Assembly: GCF_021602155.1 (NCBI RefSeq)
Contig: NZ_BQHY01000025.1
Span: forward strand, 1-63,313
Origin: Pseudomonas parakoreensis
Lineage (GTDB): Bacteria > Pseudomonadota > Gammaproteobacteria > Pseudomonadales > Pseudomonadaceae
Length of the DNA: 63,313 nt
Reading direction: 5' to 3'
Shown: one piece after another, positions 49,282-59,336 of the stretch
How positions within the stretch are numbered: position 1 is the stretch's first letter
Layout of the letters: each line of letters starts with the position of its first letter
Notes under the pieces: generated by a model
The model's input: only the letters and a program-made list of their open reading frames with translations
What the model was told of the DNA's origin: nothing
The model's database searches: none
Program-made: the position numbers and the translations under genes

Positions 49282-51183
49282 ATGGGTCAGGCAAGTAGTC
49301 AGGCGGCGGGCGCCGAGCATTCGGCTGCAAAACCGCTGAGCATGCTGGTCGCGGCAGTCGGGGTGGTTTACGGCGACATCGGCACGAGCCCGTTGTACAC
49401 CCTCAAAGAAGTGTTTTCCGGCGCATACGGCGTACCCGTCAATCACGATGGAGTGCTGGGCATTCTGTCGTTGATCTTCTGGTCGCTGATCTGGGTCGTT
49501 TCAATCAAATACATGATGTTCGTCCTGCGCGCCGACAACCAGGGCGAGGGCGGCATCATGGCGCTTACCGCACTGGCACGTCGTGCGGCGGGCAAGCGCA
49601 AGCGGTTGCGTTCGTTGCTGGTGGTGTGCGGGCTGATCGGCGCGGCGCTGTTTTACGGTGACAGCATGATCACCCCGGCGATTTCCGTGTTGTCGGCCAT
49701 TGAAGGCCTGGGCCTCGCGTTCGACGGCATCGACCACTGGGTGGTGCCGCTGTCGCTGGTGGTGCTGGTCGGCTTGTTCCTGATCCAGAGCCACGGTACG
49801 GCGCGGATCGGCATTCTGTTCGGGCCGATCATGGTCACCTGGTTCCTGGTGCTCGGCGCCCTCGGCGTGTACGGCATCAGCCATTACCCGGAAGTGCTGC
49901 ATGCGCTGAACCCGGTCTGGGCGGTGCGTTTTTTCATGGTGCACGCCGGCATGGGCGTGGCGATCCTCGGCGCCGTGGTGCTGGCGCTGACCGGTGCTGA
50001 AGCGCTGTACGCCGACATGGGCCACTTCGGCCGCAAGCCAATTGCCCGTGCGTGGTTCCTGCTGGTGCTGCCGGCGCTGGTGCTGAACTACTTCGGTCAG
50101 GGCGCCTTGCTGCTGGAAAACCCGGAAGCGGCACGTAACCCGTTTTACCTGCTGGCGCCAAGCTGGGCGCTGATTCCGCTGGTGGGGCTGTCGACCCTGG
50201 CCACGGTGATCGCTTCGCAAGCGGTGATTTCCGGTGCGTTTTCCCTGACCCGTCAGGCGATCCAGCTCGGCTACATCCCGCGCATGTACATCCAGCACAC
50301 TTCCAGCGACGAGCAGGGCCAGATCTACATTGGCGCGGTGAACTGGTCGCTGATGGTCGGCGTAGTGCTGCTGGTGCTCGGCTTCGAATCCTCAGGTGCA
50401 CTGGCCTCGGCTTACGGCGTGGCGGTAACCGGCACCATGCTGATGACCACCATTCTGGTGTCAGCCGTCATGCTGCTGCTGTGGAAATGGCCGCCGATTC
50501 TCGCGGTGCCGGTGTTGATCGGTTTCCTGTTGGTGGACGGTTTGTACTTCGCCGCCAACGTGCCGAAAATCGTGCAGGGCGGTGCGTTCCCGGTGATCGC
50601 CGGTATTGCGCTGTTTGTGCTCATGACCACCTGGAAGCGCGGCAAGCAATTGCTGGTCGAGCGCCTGGATGAAGGCGCGCTGCCGCTGCCGATCTTTATC
50701 AGCAGCATCCGCGTGCAACCGCCGCACCGCGTGCAGGGCACTGCGGTGTTCCTCACCGCGCGTTCCGACGCCGTTCCGCACGCTTTGTTGCACAACCTGC
50801 TGCACAACCAGGTGTTGCACGAGCAAGTGGTGCTGCTGACCGTGGTCTACGAAGACATCCCGCGCGTGCCGCCATCGCGACGCTTCGAAGTCGAGGCCCA
50901 CGGCGAAGGCTTCTTCCGGGTGATCCTGCACTTCGGCTTCACCGACGAGCCGGACGTGCCGCAGGCGCTGAAACTGTGTCACCTGGAGGAACTGGACTTC
51001 AGCCCGATGCGCACCACCTACTTCCTCAGCCGCGAAACGGTGATCGCCTCGAAACTCGAAGGCATGGCCCGCTGGCGCGAGGCGCTGTTTGCGTTCATGT
51101 TGAAGAATGCCAACGGCAACCTGCGATTCTTTAATCTGCCGCTGAACCGGGTGATTGAACTGGGGACGCAGGTGGAGATGTAG
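49282..51183 (+). CDS. kup: Low-affinity potassium uptake transporter Kup
   Basis: 633 residues, about 12 transmembrane helices in the first 430 residues and a cytoplasmic C-terminus. Family signature [37 protein letters not shown] near residue 120. H+/K+ symporter. GAATCAGGAG precedes ATG 49282. Confidence 0.96.
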   Translation: MGQASSQAAGAEHSAAKPLSMLVAAVGVVYGDIGTSPLYTLKEVFSGAYGVPVNHDGVLGILSLIFWSLIWVVSIKYMMFVLRADNQGEGGIMALTALARRAAGKRKRLRSLLVVCGLIGAALFYGDSMITPAISVLSAIEGLGLAFDGIDHWVVPLSLVVLVGLFLIQSHGTARIGILFGPIMVTWFLVLGALGVYGISHYPEVLHALNPVWAVRFFMVHAGMGVAILGAVVLALTGAEALYADMGHFGRKPIARAWFLLVLPALVLNYFGQGALLLENPEAARNPFYLLAPSWALIPLVGLSTLATVIASQAVISGAFSLTRQAIQLGYIPRMYIQHTSSDEQGQIYIGAVNWSLMVGVVLLVLGFESSGALASAYGVAVTGTMLMTTILVSAVMLLLWKWPPILAVPVLIGFLLVDGLYFAANVPKIVQGGAFPVIAGIALFVLMTTWKRGKQLLVERLDEGALPLPIFISSIRVQPPHRVQGTAVFLTARSDAVPHALLHNLLHNQVLHEQVVLLTVVYEDIPRVPPSRRFEVEAHGEGFFRVILHFGFTDEPDVPQALKLCHLEELDFSPMRTTYFLSRETVIASKLEGMARWREALFAFMLKNANGNLRFFNLPLNRVIELGTQVEM

Positions 51184-51197
51184 TTCTACATCCACTG

Positions 51198-51237
51198 AAA
51201 AGCCCCCGTCAGCCTTGTGGCTGGCGGGGGCTTTTTT
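51198..51237 (+). terminator. Terminator after kup
   Basis: AAAAGCCCCCGTCAGCC…GGCTGGCGGGGGCTTTTTT. Confidence 0.9.
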
Positions 51238-51251
51238 GTGGGCGGCAACTT

Positions 51252-51337
51252 CAGATCAAAAGATCGCAGCCTTCGGCAGCTCCTACAGGTTTCGCATTCC
51301 ATGTAGGAGCTGCCGAAGGCTGCGATCTTTTGATCTT
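51252..51337. repeat. REP-like inverted pair (TGTAGGAGCTGCC family)
   Basis: GCAGCCTTCGGCAGCTCCTA (left) and TAGGAGCTGCCGAAGGCTGC (right), with GATCAAAAGATC/GATCTTTTGATC extensions. Confidence 0.85.
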
Positions 51338-51344
51338 TAAACCT

Positions 51345-51671
51345 CTACAGGCTTTCAGGTATCTCTGTTTCAGACTCGGTCTTCGTGCGCGCAGGTCGCG
51401 GTATCAATGCCTGGATCACATCATCAAGCAAAGCCTTGCCCATCACCGTCAGGTAATGCGCAGCCCAGGCATGGCGGTCGGTGTCTTTGATGAAGGCGGC
51501 GTCCTCGGCGAAGGATTTGGCGAGGGACAGCAGGTCGGAAGATTGGGACAGGGCATCGATGATCGGGATGCCGGCGCGGACGTTGAAGAACGCTTGATCC
51601 GAGTGGTAGGGGAAGGGGGTGCAGCCGATGTTTTTAACGTTTGCGGGTCCGTGCAGATCAGTTTCGGTCAT
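51345..51671 (-). CDS. DUF3077 protein
   Basis: 108 residues with the family pattern PFPYHSDQAFFNVRAGIPII, DALSQSSDLLSLAKSFAEDA. Small soluble protein of unknown role, found in several copies in Pseudomonas genomes. AAGGAG precedes the ATG. The upstream 180 bp contain three GTGGTAA/TTACCAC elements. Confidence 0.85.
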   Translation of the reverse strand: MTETDLHGPANVKNIGCTPFPYHSDQAFFNVRAGIPIIDALSQSSDLLSLAKSFAEDAAFIKDTDRHAWAAHYLTVMGKALLDDVIQALIPRPARTKTESETEIPESL

Positions 51672-52027
51672 CGTGTTACTCCTTGGTTCGAAGTGCCGCG
51701 ACTTTCGTTACCACACGAAAGGGAGGCAACTGTACGCGGGGTGGTAAACCGGGAACCAAGGAAACCGGCACGCTCGAAAGCGTCCCACGCACAGCCGCCA
51801 TTACTCGATGAGCGGGCTCTTGCGCTGGTTTCTCCGGGTTACCACACCCGATCGCTGAATGGGTCAGCGACGTCCGGAGAGTATCTCGTCAAAAAACCGC
51901 GCAATAGAGCCGCAAAGCGCCCGAACACGAGTTTCGGAGTTTGCCTACAAGGTCTGTGGGCGTCATCTGATATTGCGAAACTGGAAGTAAACGATACTAA
52001 ACGTCTGACACGAACTGGCGTGTGCAA
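51672..52027. other. Long leader region upstream of the DUF3077 gene
   Basis: 356 bp without a convincing gene. It contains TTACCAC (51709–51715), GTGGTAA (51741–51747) and TTACCACACC (51839–51848); the first two can pair as a hairpin. It may hold a structured leader for the minus-strand DUF3077 gene and the promoter of the small plus-strand gene. Confidence 0.4.
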
Positions 52028-52189
52028 ATGAGCGAGACGCGTATGACGGAATCATCGAAACAAGAAAAGCAGGATGATCTCGAGAACCTTCGGATTGAAG
52101 CGCAAGCTATGGAGCGATTGATCAACTTCGATCCGGCTCAAGCGATCAGCCATTACGATATGCGGGCAAGATACGCCTGCCGGGGCTAA
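52028..52189 (+). CDS. Small hydrophilic protein
   Basis: 53 residues from ATG 52028 (MSETRMTESSKQEKQDDLEN), charged and helical, ending DMRARYACRG. ATG 52043 is an alternative. It is divergent from the DUF3077 gene. Not recognised. Confidence 0.45.
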   Translation: MSETRMTESSKQEKQDDLENLRIEAQAMERLINFDPAQAISHYDMRARYACRG

Positions 52190-52216
52190 TGATTACTTGA
52201 GTCCAGCGCAATTCCC

Positions 52217-52308
52217 CTGTGGGAGCGAGCTTGCTCGCGAAGGCGTAGTGTCAGCCAGCGAATCTGTTGACTGACCCGCCGTATTCGCGAGCAAGCTCGC
52301 TCCCACAG
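52217..52308. repeat. REP pair (GTGGGAGCGAGC family)
   Basis: CTGTGGGAGCGAGCTTGCTC and its inverse around a 45-bp centre. Confidence 0.87.
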
Positions 52309-52364
52309 GGAATTTAGCTGGAGGCTGGAATGTGAGGCTGCGGGGGCTTTTTTATCAGCTCAGA

Positions 52365-53657
52365 TCACTCTGCCGGCTGATCCTTGCTCTGACGCTTCTC
52401 GATCAAGTCCACCAGACGCTTGGCCAGCGCCGGGTAGTTCTCGTCGAAGTGGTGGCCACCAGGCAGTTTTACCGCTTCGCCGACGGCAGTCTTGTCGGTG
52501 CAGCCGCTTTCGTCGGTTTCTTCGGCGCCGTAGATGCACACCACTTTGGCGGCAGGCAGTTTGGCCATTTCCGGGCCGGTGGCGGCTTCTTTGCCGGCGT
52601 TGCCGAGCCAGCCTTCGACTTCGATTTCGAAGCTGCCGGTGCGGGCGAAGGCCAGCAGGATGATGGCGTCGACGCGTTGCTGCTCGGTGTCCGGCAGGCG
52701 ATTGTAGATCGCCGGCAGGACGTCGGCACCGAACGAGTAACCGGTGAGGATGAAGCGCTTGGTGCCCCATTTCTGGCGGTAGTGCTGCATCAGTTCGGTC
52801 AGGTCCAGTGCGCTTTGCTCCGGGCTCTTGTGCTGCCAGTAGTAGCGCAGGGTGTCGATGCCAACCACCGGGTAACCGATCTTGGCCATCTCGCCGGCCA
52901 CGTCGCGGTCGAGGTCGCGCCAGCCGCCGTCACCGGAGAGGAACAGGGTCACGGTGTCTTTGGCCTGACCAGCCGGCACTTCAACCACCGGGATCGCCAA
53001 GCCACCGTTGGCCTTGTCGCCGCCAACGAGGATCTTGCGCAGTTCGTTGTTCAGCACTTGCGGCAGGTTGATGTCGTAATCGCTGATGCTGGTTTCGGCG
53101 TTGGGTTGATCACGCACGAAACCGGCGCTGGTGTCGTCCGGGTTGTCGTTCCACGCCACCAGCCAGTGGCCGTGGGCGGCAGATTTCGGCAGCAGGTGGG
53201 TGCAGCCAGGTTTTTCCAGGGCCAGGTCAACCGAGATCGCCTGGGCCTTGTCGTCCTTCTGCTCGGACAACCAGCGCCAGGCCAGTACCGCGCCAGGGCC
53301 GATCCCGCTGACCAGCGTGGCCGGGCCATTCAGTTCGCGCAGGCCGGTTTGCAGGGCGCGGCTCTGTTGCAGGCAGTCCTTGGGCAGAATCACCTGAACG
53401 ATCTGCGCCGAGGCGCTGCGGCTCAGGGTGCTCAATTGGTTGTCGGTCAGCTTCTGGTCGTCATTGACCGCGACCAGCACCTGAGCCTTGGGCTGGGTGC
53501 CGGGAATGACGCGGGTCATGACCGTGCCGTCGGCAGCCGTCAGTGGTTGCAGTGTCGGTTGCGGTGCCGGGCGTTTGAGGTACCAGTAACCGCCGCCGGC
53601 AATCACGGCCAGCACGATCAGTGCGGCCAGGATGTACTTCAGGGAGCGTTGAATCAT
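52365..53657 (-). CDS. VirJ/AcvB-family aminoacyl-phosphatidylglycerol hydrolase
   Basis: 430 residues. An N-terminal transmembrane anchor (ILAALIVLAVIAGGGYWYL) is followed by two VirJ-type alpha/beta-hydrolase domains; the second has the nucleophile motif TGYSFGADVLP (Ser near residue 305), with FLSGDGGWRDLD upstream and a His in PGGHHFDE. In P. aeruginosa PA0919 hydrolyses alanyl-phosphatidylglycerol made by PA0920, and the same pair is coupled here (start overlaps the mprF stop). Confidence 0.87.
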   Translation of the reverse strand: MIQRSLKYILAALIVLAVIAGGGYWYLKRPAPQPTLQPLTAADGTVMTRVIPGTQPKAQVLVAVNDDQKLTDNQLSTLSRSASAQIVQVILPKDCLQQSRALQTGLRELNGPATLVSGIGPGAVLAWRWLSEQKDDKAQAISVDLALEKPGCTHLLPKSAAHGHWLVAWNDNPDDTSAGFVRDQPNAETSISDYDINLPQVLNNELRKILVGGDKANGGLAIPVVEVPAGQAKDTVTLFLSGDGGWRDLDRDVAGEMAKIGYPVVGIDTLRYYWQHKSPEQSALDLTELMQHYRQKWGTKRFILTGYSFGADVLPAIYNRLPDTEQQRVDAIILLAFARTGSFEIEVEGWLGNAGKEAATGPEMAKLPAAKVVCIYGAEETDESGCTDKTAVGEAVKLPGGHHFDENYPALAKRLVDLIEKRQSKDQPAE

Positions 53658-56296
53658 CAGCGTTTCACCAATCCAGTCAAGCCGCCCGCGATCAGGGCAG
53701 CAGTATCGGCCAGCGCCACCAGCGGATCGAGTCCGGCGGGCACTGCCATATAACGGGGTTCCCAGTCAGGCTGGAACTTGTCTTTGAAGCGGCGCAAGCC
53801 TTGGAAGTTGTACAGCTGCTCACCACGGCGGAAGACCATCGAGCCCAGACGCTGGGTCAGCGGTGCACCTCGCCGGGGTTGCAACCCCGACAACGGCACC
53901 ATGCCCAGGCTGAAGCGCGCGTATCCGTGACTCTTATAGTGTTGAATCAGGCCGACCATGAGGAACTCCATGGTCAGCTTGGGGGCGTCCGGGTGCGAGC
54001 GCATCAGGTCGAGACTGGCCAAGTCATGGCTGTAAGTCTCGAGCAGGTTGGCGAACGCCACCGGGCGGCCTTCGAAGCGAATCACCGCAATGCGGAAATG
54101 CTTCAGGTAATCGTCGCTGAAACGGCCGAGGGAGAAGCCTTTCTCGCGCACGTTCTTGCCGGTCAGCCACGCATCGGAGATCTCTTTCAACTCATCCATC
54201 GGCGCCTGGCCCGGCTCATGGATCTCCAGCGACAGACCGTCGCGGGTGCCACGGTTCCAGGTGTAGCGCAGGTCCTTCATCTCCTTGCCCTTGGCCTCCA
54301 GGTCAAAGCGATGCAGATCGACCCGGGCTTCTTCGCCGAGCTTGATCGCGGTCAGGCCGATGTCCATGTAGTACGGCAGGTTCTCGGCGCGCACCTGATA
54401 GAACACCGGACGGGTGTGATGGATGTCGCACAGGTCGCGGAACTGCCAGATCATCTCGGCACGCTGCTGGCCGGGGCCGATCGGGTCGTACAGCGCCACC
54501 AGGCTGCGGCCGCGACGGGCGTACATCAGGAACGCCTCGTCGTTGGGGTGAAACAGCAGCGCCTTGTCACCGGTCAGGGCGAGACCGCCATCGGGTTGCG
54601 ACGAGGCCATCAGGATTTTCGCGGCGCGATCCAGTTCGTCCGGGGTGGGCAGATGAATCACCGGGCGAGCGGTGCGCAGCAGCCAGGTCAGGGCGATCAC
54701 CAGCAACAGCACCGCCGCGCCGAGCAGCGAGCGCAGGCCGCGCGGGGCGTCAGCGTCGAGGGTGAACTGCCACCACAGTTGATGGCTGTAGGGCACGTCC
54801 TGATAGGCGAACAGCAGCAGCCAGGTCGAAGCGCCCAATACACACAGGCTGGCCACCAGATACAGCGGCGAGAACGGCAATTCGGTCAGGCGACTCGGAC
54901 GATAGAACGAACGGCGGAACACCCCGAGCAGCGCCGCGGTGAGCGTCATCAGCGTGGCTTCTTCCCAGTCGAAGCCTTTGAGCAGCGAGAGCAGGGCGCC
55001 GACCAGCAACAGAATGGTGGTCAGCATCCACGCGGCCGACAGGCGACGGCGCAGGCCCTGAGCGAGCAACAGACACAACACGCCAATCAGGCTGGCGCCG
55101 AAGTGCGAGGCGTCGACCAGCCGATGCGGAATCAGAAACCCGATGTGTTCAAGGCGCGTATCGATCTCCGGGGTGGCACCGGAAAACAGCAGCACCACGC
55201 CGGACAGAAACACCAGCACCGCCAGAATCGGTGCGGCCAGACCGGACGCGGCGCGCATGGTCTGGGTCTGGAACAGGCGCTGGCCTTCGTTGATCAGCAA
55301 AAACAGGCAGGCCACCAGCAGCGGCAGCACCACGTAGATCAGGCGATACAGCAGCAGGGCGGCGGCCAGTGGCGCGGCGCCGAGGGTGTCAGCGAAAGCG
55401 GCGAGCAGGATCGCTTCGAAGACCCCGACCCCGCCCGGCACATGGCTGAGGACGCCGGCGGCCAGGGCCAGCAGGTACACCAGCAGGAAGGCGCCGAACG
55501 GCGGGGCTTCCGGCAGCAGCAGATAAAGCACGGTGGCCGCTGCGGCGACGTCGAGAGCGGTGATGATCAGTTGCAGGAAGGTCAGGCGCCGGCCCGGCAG
55601 GCGCAATGTGCGGCGACCGACCCTGACCAGCAGGTTGTCGCGGTATGGCTGCTCCGGCAGGCGGCGGCGATAGATGCCGACGGCCAGAATCGCGCCAAGC
55701 CCCAGCACCACCGCGGCGATCGTGCCGAGCAGGCCTTCTGACAAACCCAATGCAGTGGAGGCGGCGGGCAGGTCGCTCAGGGTCGCGAGGGCGGCCAGCG
55801 GAGGCAGGGCGCAACCCAGCGACAGGCTGGCGAACAGCGTCATGTGCGCGACTTCCGATGCCCCCAGACCATGTCGTGCATATAAACGGTAGCGCACCGA
55901 GCCGCCGGACAGCAGCGACAGGCCGATGGCGTTGCCAATCGCAAACGCGGTGAAGCCGCCCAGTGCCAGGGTGCGCGGCGGCAAGGCCACGCCGGCATAG
56001 CGGCTGGCCGACCATTCATAGCCGAGCAATATGATGAAGCCGACCACCGTCGCACTCACGGCTCCCAGCAGGGCCGGTTTCGGCACGGCCAGGATCGAGT
56101 CATGCAGGGCGTAGAGATCGAGTTCGCTCAGCAGATGGCGGCAGGCAATCAGCGCAATGGCAAACAGCAGCAACGTGACCGCCAGACCGATCGGCTGGCG
56201 ATATTTGCTCAACCGATCCAGCAAGCGCAGGCGCTCGGGTTTGATCGGATGTTCTGCTGTGACGGTGTCTTGTGAATCAGACGAGTTGGCGCGCAT
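53657..56296 (-). CDS. mprF: Aminoacyl-phosphatidylglycerol synthase/flippase (MprF type)
   Basis: 879 residues; ATG 56296 is used (a TTG lies one codon earlier). The N-terminal part (about 540 residues) holds some 14 membrane helices including the flippase domain (SHVPGGVGVFEAILLAAFAD). The C-terminal DUF2156 GNAT-like domain transfers Ala or Lys from tRNA to phosphatidylglycerol (RFEGRPVAFANLLETY, then LTMEFLMVGLIQHYKSHGYA). It gives resistance to cationic peptides and acid. From synteny with PA0920 alanyl-PG is the likelier product. Confidence 0.92.
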   Translation of the reverse strand: MRANSSDSQDTVTAEHPIKPERLRLLDRLSKYRQPIGLAVTLLLFAIALIACRHLLSELDLYALHDSILAVPKPALLGAVSATVVGFIILLGYEWSASRYAGVALPPRTLALGGFTAFAIGNAIGLSLLSGGSVRYRLYARHGLGASEVAHMTLFASLSLGCALPPLAALATLSDLPAASTALGLSEGLLGTIAAVVLGLGAILAVGIYRRRLPEQPYRDNLLVRVGRRTLRLPGRRLTFLQLIITALDVAAAATVLYLLLPEAPPFGAFLLVYLLALAAGVLSHVPGGVGVFEAILLAAFADTLGAAPLAAALLLYRLIYVVLPLLVACLFLLINEGQRLFQTQTMRAASGLAAPILAVLVFLSGVVLLFSGATPEIDTRLEHIGFLIPHRLVDASHFGASLIGVLCLLLAQGLRRRLSAAWMLTTILLLVGALLSLLKGFDWEEATLMTLTAALLGVFRRSFYRPSRLTELPFSPLYLVASLCVLGASTWLLLFAYQDVPYSHQLWWQFTLDADAPRGLRSLLGAAVLLLVIALTWLLRTARPVIHLPTPDELDRAAKILMASSQPDGGLALTGDKALLFHPNDEAFLMYARRGRSLVALYDPIGPGQQRAEMIWQFRDLCDIHHTRPVFYQVRAENLPYYMDIGLTAIKLGEEARVDLHRFDLEAKGKEMKDLRYTWNRGTRDGLSLEIHEPGQAPMDELKEISDAWLTGKNVREKGFSLGRFSDDYLKHFRIAVIRFEGRPVAFANLLETYSHDLASLDLMRSHPDAPKLTMEFLMVGLIQHYKSHGYARFSLGMVPLSGLQPRRGAPLTQRLGSMVFRRGEQLYNFQGLRRFKDKFQPDWEPRYMAVPAGLDPLVALADTAALIAGGLTGLVKR

Positions 56297-56538
56297 CAAT
56301 CACCTCTTGGATTGTGCGCGACAGGATGGAGGTATCCAGCCAAGTTACCAATCCCTGTAGAAAAAAATAATCACAAAATACTACGCCTCTCATCCGGGAT
56401 CGGCGAGGGCGGGTCATGGATTGCAGACGTCTTGCCTGCGACTCAAGCATAGTCGCAACCGGGCGGGTCTGATGATCCTGAGCGTTTCACTGCAGCGTGA
56501 CAGATCATTGTTGCGAAAGGACTTTTTCCACAGATACA

Positions 56539-56570
56539 AAAAAGGCCACTCTTTCGAGCAGCCTTTTTTG
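56539..56570 (-). terminator. Terminator of initiator tRNA copy 2
   Basis: On the minus strand AAAAAAGGCTGCTCGAAAGA folds with AGTGGCCTTTTTT, just after the tRNA 3' end. Confidence 0.8.
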
Positions 56571-56575
56571 ATGTT

Positions 56576-56652
<77 letters not shown>

Positions 56653-56825
56653 TCTGTGTGGCGGCATTCTACAGGCGAACGGCGAGGTGTCAACCGCTAA
56701 TCCCGTAAAGGGTCAAATAAGTGTGAATTTGTGTCAAACGGTCGCAGCGCAACGGTAAGTTTCGGAAATGCAACGAATTCCTGTTCGCTCGGCTGCGCGT
56801 TTGATTGAAAAACAGACGCGCACAA

Positions 56826-56858
56826 AAAAAGGCCACTCTTTCGAGTAGCCTTTTTTGA
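56826..56858 (-). terminator. Terminator of initiator tRNA copy 1
   Basis: Almost identical to the hairpin at 56539–56570 (GGCTACTCGAAAGAGTGGCC with flanking A- and T-runs). Confidence 0.8.
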
Positions 56859-56862
56859 TGTT

Positions 56863-56939
<77 letters not shown>

Positions 56940-57153
56940 TCTGTGTGGCGGCATTCTACAGAGGATCGCCGAAGTGTCAACCTTGAATCTTGATAAATCT
57001 GTTCCTGTTCAATCGCTTAGCGCTTTTTGCAGGGCGGGAGAAGGGACGCAGGGCAGGTGGGACAAGGCTTTCAGCTCTATTGGTCAATGATTTTCGATTG
57101 AGAAAATAAATTCATTGTCGTTGCCCTACAGACTGAAAAGAACATTCGGACCA

Positions 57154-57169
57154 CTGGTGCTATATACAG
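57154..57169 (+). promoter_or_regulatory. LexA box of dinB
   Basis: CTGGTGCTATATACAG, CTG-N10-CAG, 50 bp before the dinB ATG. Confidence 0.82.
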
Positions 57170-57218
57170 TTGTCAGTGAGATACTGCGTTTCCGGCTCAC
57201 CATGTTGCTTTTTCTGTC

Positions 57219-58280
57219 ATGACCCAGCGAAAAATCATCCACGTCGACTGTGACTGTTTCTACGCCGCCATCGAGATGCGCGACGACCCGAACCTGGCCG
57301 GCAAGCCGCTGGCGGTGGGTGGGTCGGCGGATCGGCGTGGAGTGATTGCGACCTGCAACTATGAAGCGCGGGCGTATGGTGTGCGCTCGGCAATGTCATC
57401 AGGCCATGCCTTGAAGCTGTGCCCCGACCTGACCATCGTCAAGCCACGCATGGACGCCTATCGCGAAGCCTCGAAGGAAATTCATACGATCTTTCGCGAT
57501 TACACCGACCTGATCGAACCGCTGTCGCTGGACGAAGCCTATCTTGACGTCTCCGACAGTGCGCATTTTGGCGGTAGCGCCACGCGTATCGCTCAGGATA
57601 TCCGCCGGCGCGTTTCCAATCAGTTGCACATCACCGTGTCTGCGGGTGTGGCGCCGAACAAGTTTCTGGCCAAGATCGCCAGTGACTGGAAGAAGCCCAA
57701 CGGGCTGTTCGTCATTACTCCGGATCAGGTGGAAGATTTCGTCAGCGGTTTGCCGGTGAGCAAGTTGCACGGCGTCGGCAAAGTCACCGCGGACAAGCTG
57801 GGCAAACTCGGCATTGCCGATTGTCTGCAATTGCGCGAGTGGGACAAGCTGGCGCTGGTGCGCGAATTCGGCAGTTTCGGTGAGCGACTCTGGAGTCTGG
57901 CCCGTGGGATTGATGACCGGCTGGTGCATAACGACAGTCGCCGTCAGTCAATCAGCGTGGAAAACACCTACGACGTCGATTTGCCGGATCTGCGCAGTTG
58001 CCTCGACAAGCTGCCTGAGCTGCTGGACACCCTGAAAACCCGCATGGAACGGATCGACAGCAGTTATCGGCCGGGCAAGCCGTTCGTCAAAGTGAAGTTT
58101 CACGATTTTACCCAGACCACACTGGAACAGGCCGGGGCAGGGCGGGATCTGGGCAGTTATCAGTTGATGCTGACGCAGGCATTCAATCGTGGCGGGAAAC
58201 CGGTGCGCTTGTTGGGCGTGGGGGTCCGGCTGGAGGATTTGCGCGGTGGGTTTGAGCAGATGGAGTTGTTTGAGCGTTAA
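57219..58280 (+). CDS. dinB: DNA polymerase IV
   Basis: 353 residues, Y-family polymerase. The palm residues are in HVDCDCFYAAIEMRDDP and PLSLDEAYLDVSDSAH (catalytic Asp and Asp-Glu); the steric gate region is normal. A HhH region (VSKLHGVGKVTADKLGKLGI) is near residue 180. The C-terminus ends with a beta-clamp binding peptide QMELF. SOS-induced through the LexA box upstream; it performs error-prone translesion synthesis. Confidence 0.97.
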   Translation: MTQRKIIHVDCDCFYAAIEMRDDPNLAGKPLAVGGSADRRGVIATCNYEARAYGVRSAMSSGHALKLCPDLTIVKPRMDAYREASKEIHTIFRDYTDLIEPLSLDEAYLDVSDSAHFGGSATRIAQDIRRRVSNQLHITVSAGVAPNKFLAKIASDWKKPNGLFVITPDQVEDFVSGLPVSKLHGVGKVTADKLGKLGIADCLQLREWDKLALVREFGSFGERLWSLARGIDDRLVHNDSRRQSISVENTYDVDLPDLRSCLDKLPELLDTLKTRMERIDSSYRPGKPFVKVKFHDFTQTTLEQAGAGRDLGSYQLMLTQAFNRGGKPVRLLGVGVRLEDLRGGFEQMELFER

Positions 58281-58283
58281 AAG

Positions 58284-58361
58284 TCAAAAGATCGCAGCCT
58301 GCGGCAGCTCCTACATTGGAATGCGTTCCCTGTAGGAGCTGCCGCAGGCTGCGATCTTTTA
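58284..58361. repeat. REP-like inverted pair (TGTAGGAGCTGCC family)
   Basis: GCAGCCTGCGGCAGCTCCTA and TAGGAGCTGCCGCAGGCTGC between convergent dinB and the lipoprotein gene; with the AAAGATCGC/GCGATCTTT ends it may also terminate both. Confidence 0.85.
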
Positions 58362-58365
58362 AGGC

Positions 58366-59319
58366 TTAATTCGGTCCCGGATCTGCCACCAGGCGCCCGG
58401 CATCCTTGGTCAGCGACTTGAGAAACTCGGCCTGCAACTCAGGATCGTTGCGCGTCAGTTCGATCAGGCTTTGCTCCAGCTCGCTGGCTTCTTCTTCCAG
58501 ACCCAGCTCCGACAGGCGCTTGACCCGGTGGACCCACTGGCTCACTTCGTCGTCTTCCAGATCGTCGTAAATCAACCCGTGGGCTTCGAGCAACTTGCTG
58601 CGCAAATGACTGCTGATCGCCAGGGACGAATCGCTGTGCACGTCATCCTTGCCGTCTTCGACGCTGATTTGCAGCTTGCCGATATGATTCAGGTCATTTT
58701 CGGCGAACGGACTGTCCAGCAGGTTCAGGCGCAGCACGCCGTTGCGATCAGTGGTCATGTCAAAGGTCTGCTTGCCAGCCTTGACCTGCACCGGGCGTTC
58801 GCTCCACGGCAGGCTCGAATATTCCGTGCGCTTGTCGCGCTGGACTTCATCGATACCGGCCAGGTTCTGTTGTGCACGACCGTGAGACTGCACGTTCATG
58901 AACGGGTTGACCCCGGCAATGCCGTAGTTCAGCCAGTCCTTGGTCACGCTGTCCGGCAGATTGCCCAAAGCGAACACATTGACCACATTGGCGCCGAGAC
59001 CGGCAACCACCGCCACTGCACCCAACGGAATCTCATAGATTTCGCGCCAGGGCTGGTAAGGCGTGTAGCGGTCGTAACGGCGTGTGACTTCGAACTCGGT
59101 GACTTCGAAGGTCTTCTGTTCGTTGATCTTCACACGTCGTTGCGGCAGTTCGAGCACCTTAGGCTCACCGACATCGATCTGCAGGCTATGGTCGAGCAGT
59201 TTGCGCTCGACCCGCTCTTCGTGCTCGCTGCGCTGTGACATCTGATTGGCGCAGCCGCTGACCAGCAGGGCGCCGCACAAGGCGGCGCCACCGAGGCCCA
59301 AGGTGTTTCGCTTGAACAT
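58366..59319 (-). CDS. Lipoprotein of unknown function
   Basis: 317 residues; lipobox LLVSGC at residues 18–23. It has a short hydrophobic stretch in the middle (IPLGAVAVVAGLGANVVNVF) and a Glu/Leu-rich C-terminal helix. It lies beside proS, as the PA0957-like lipoprotein does in P. aeruginosa. No enzymatic motif seen. Confidence 0.85.
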   Translation of the reverse strand: MFKRNTLGLGGAALCGALLVSGCANQMSQRSEHEERVERKLLDHSLQIDVGEPKVLELPQRRVKINEQKTFEVTEFEVTRRYDRYTPYQPWREIYEIPLGAVAVVAGLGANVVNVFALGNLPDSVTKDWLNYGIAGVNPFMNVQSHGRAQQNLAGIDEVQRDKRTEYSSLPWSERPVQVKAGKQTFDMTTDRNGVLRLNLLDSPFAENDLNHIGKLQISVEDGKDDVHSDSSLAISSHLRSKLLEAHGLIYDDLEDDEVSQWVHRVKRLSELGLEEEASELEQSLIELTRNDPELQAEFLKSLTKDAGRLVADPGPN

Positions 59320-59336
59320 GAGGTCTCTATCTGGAT

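Noticed and set aside
53621-55741. 706-codon plus-strand frame opposite mprF
   Set aside because: Low-complexity Gln/His/Arg-rich shadow of mprF without a recognisable domain.
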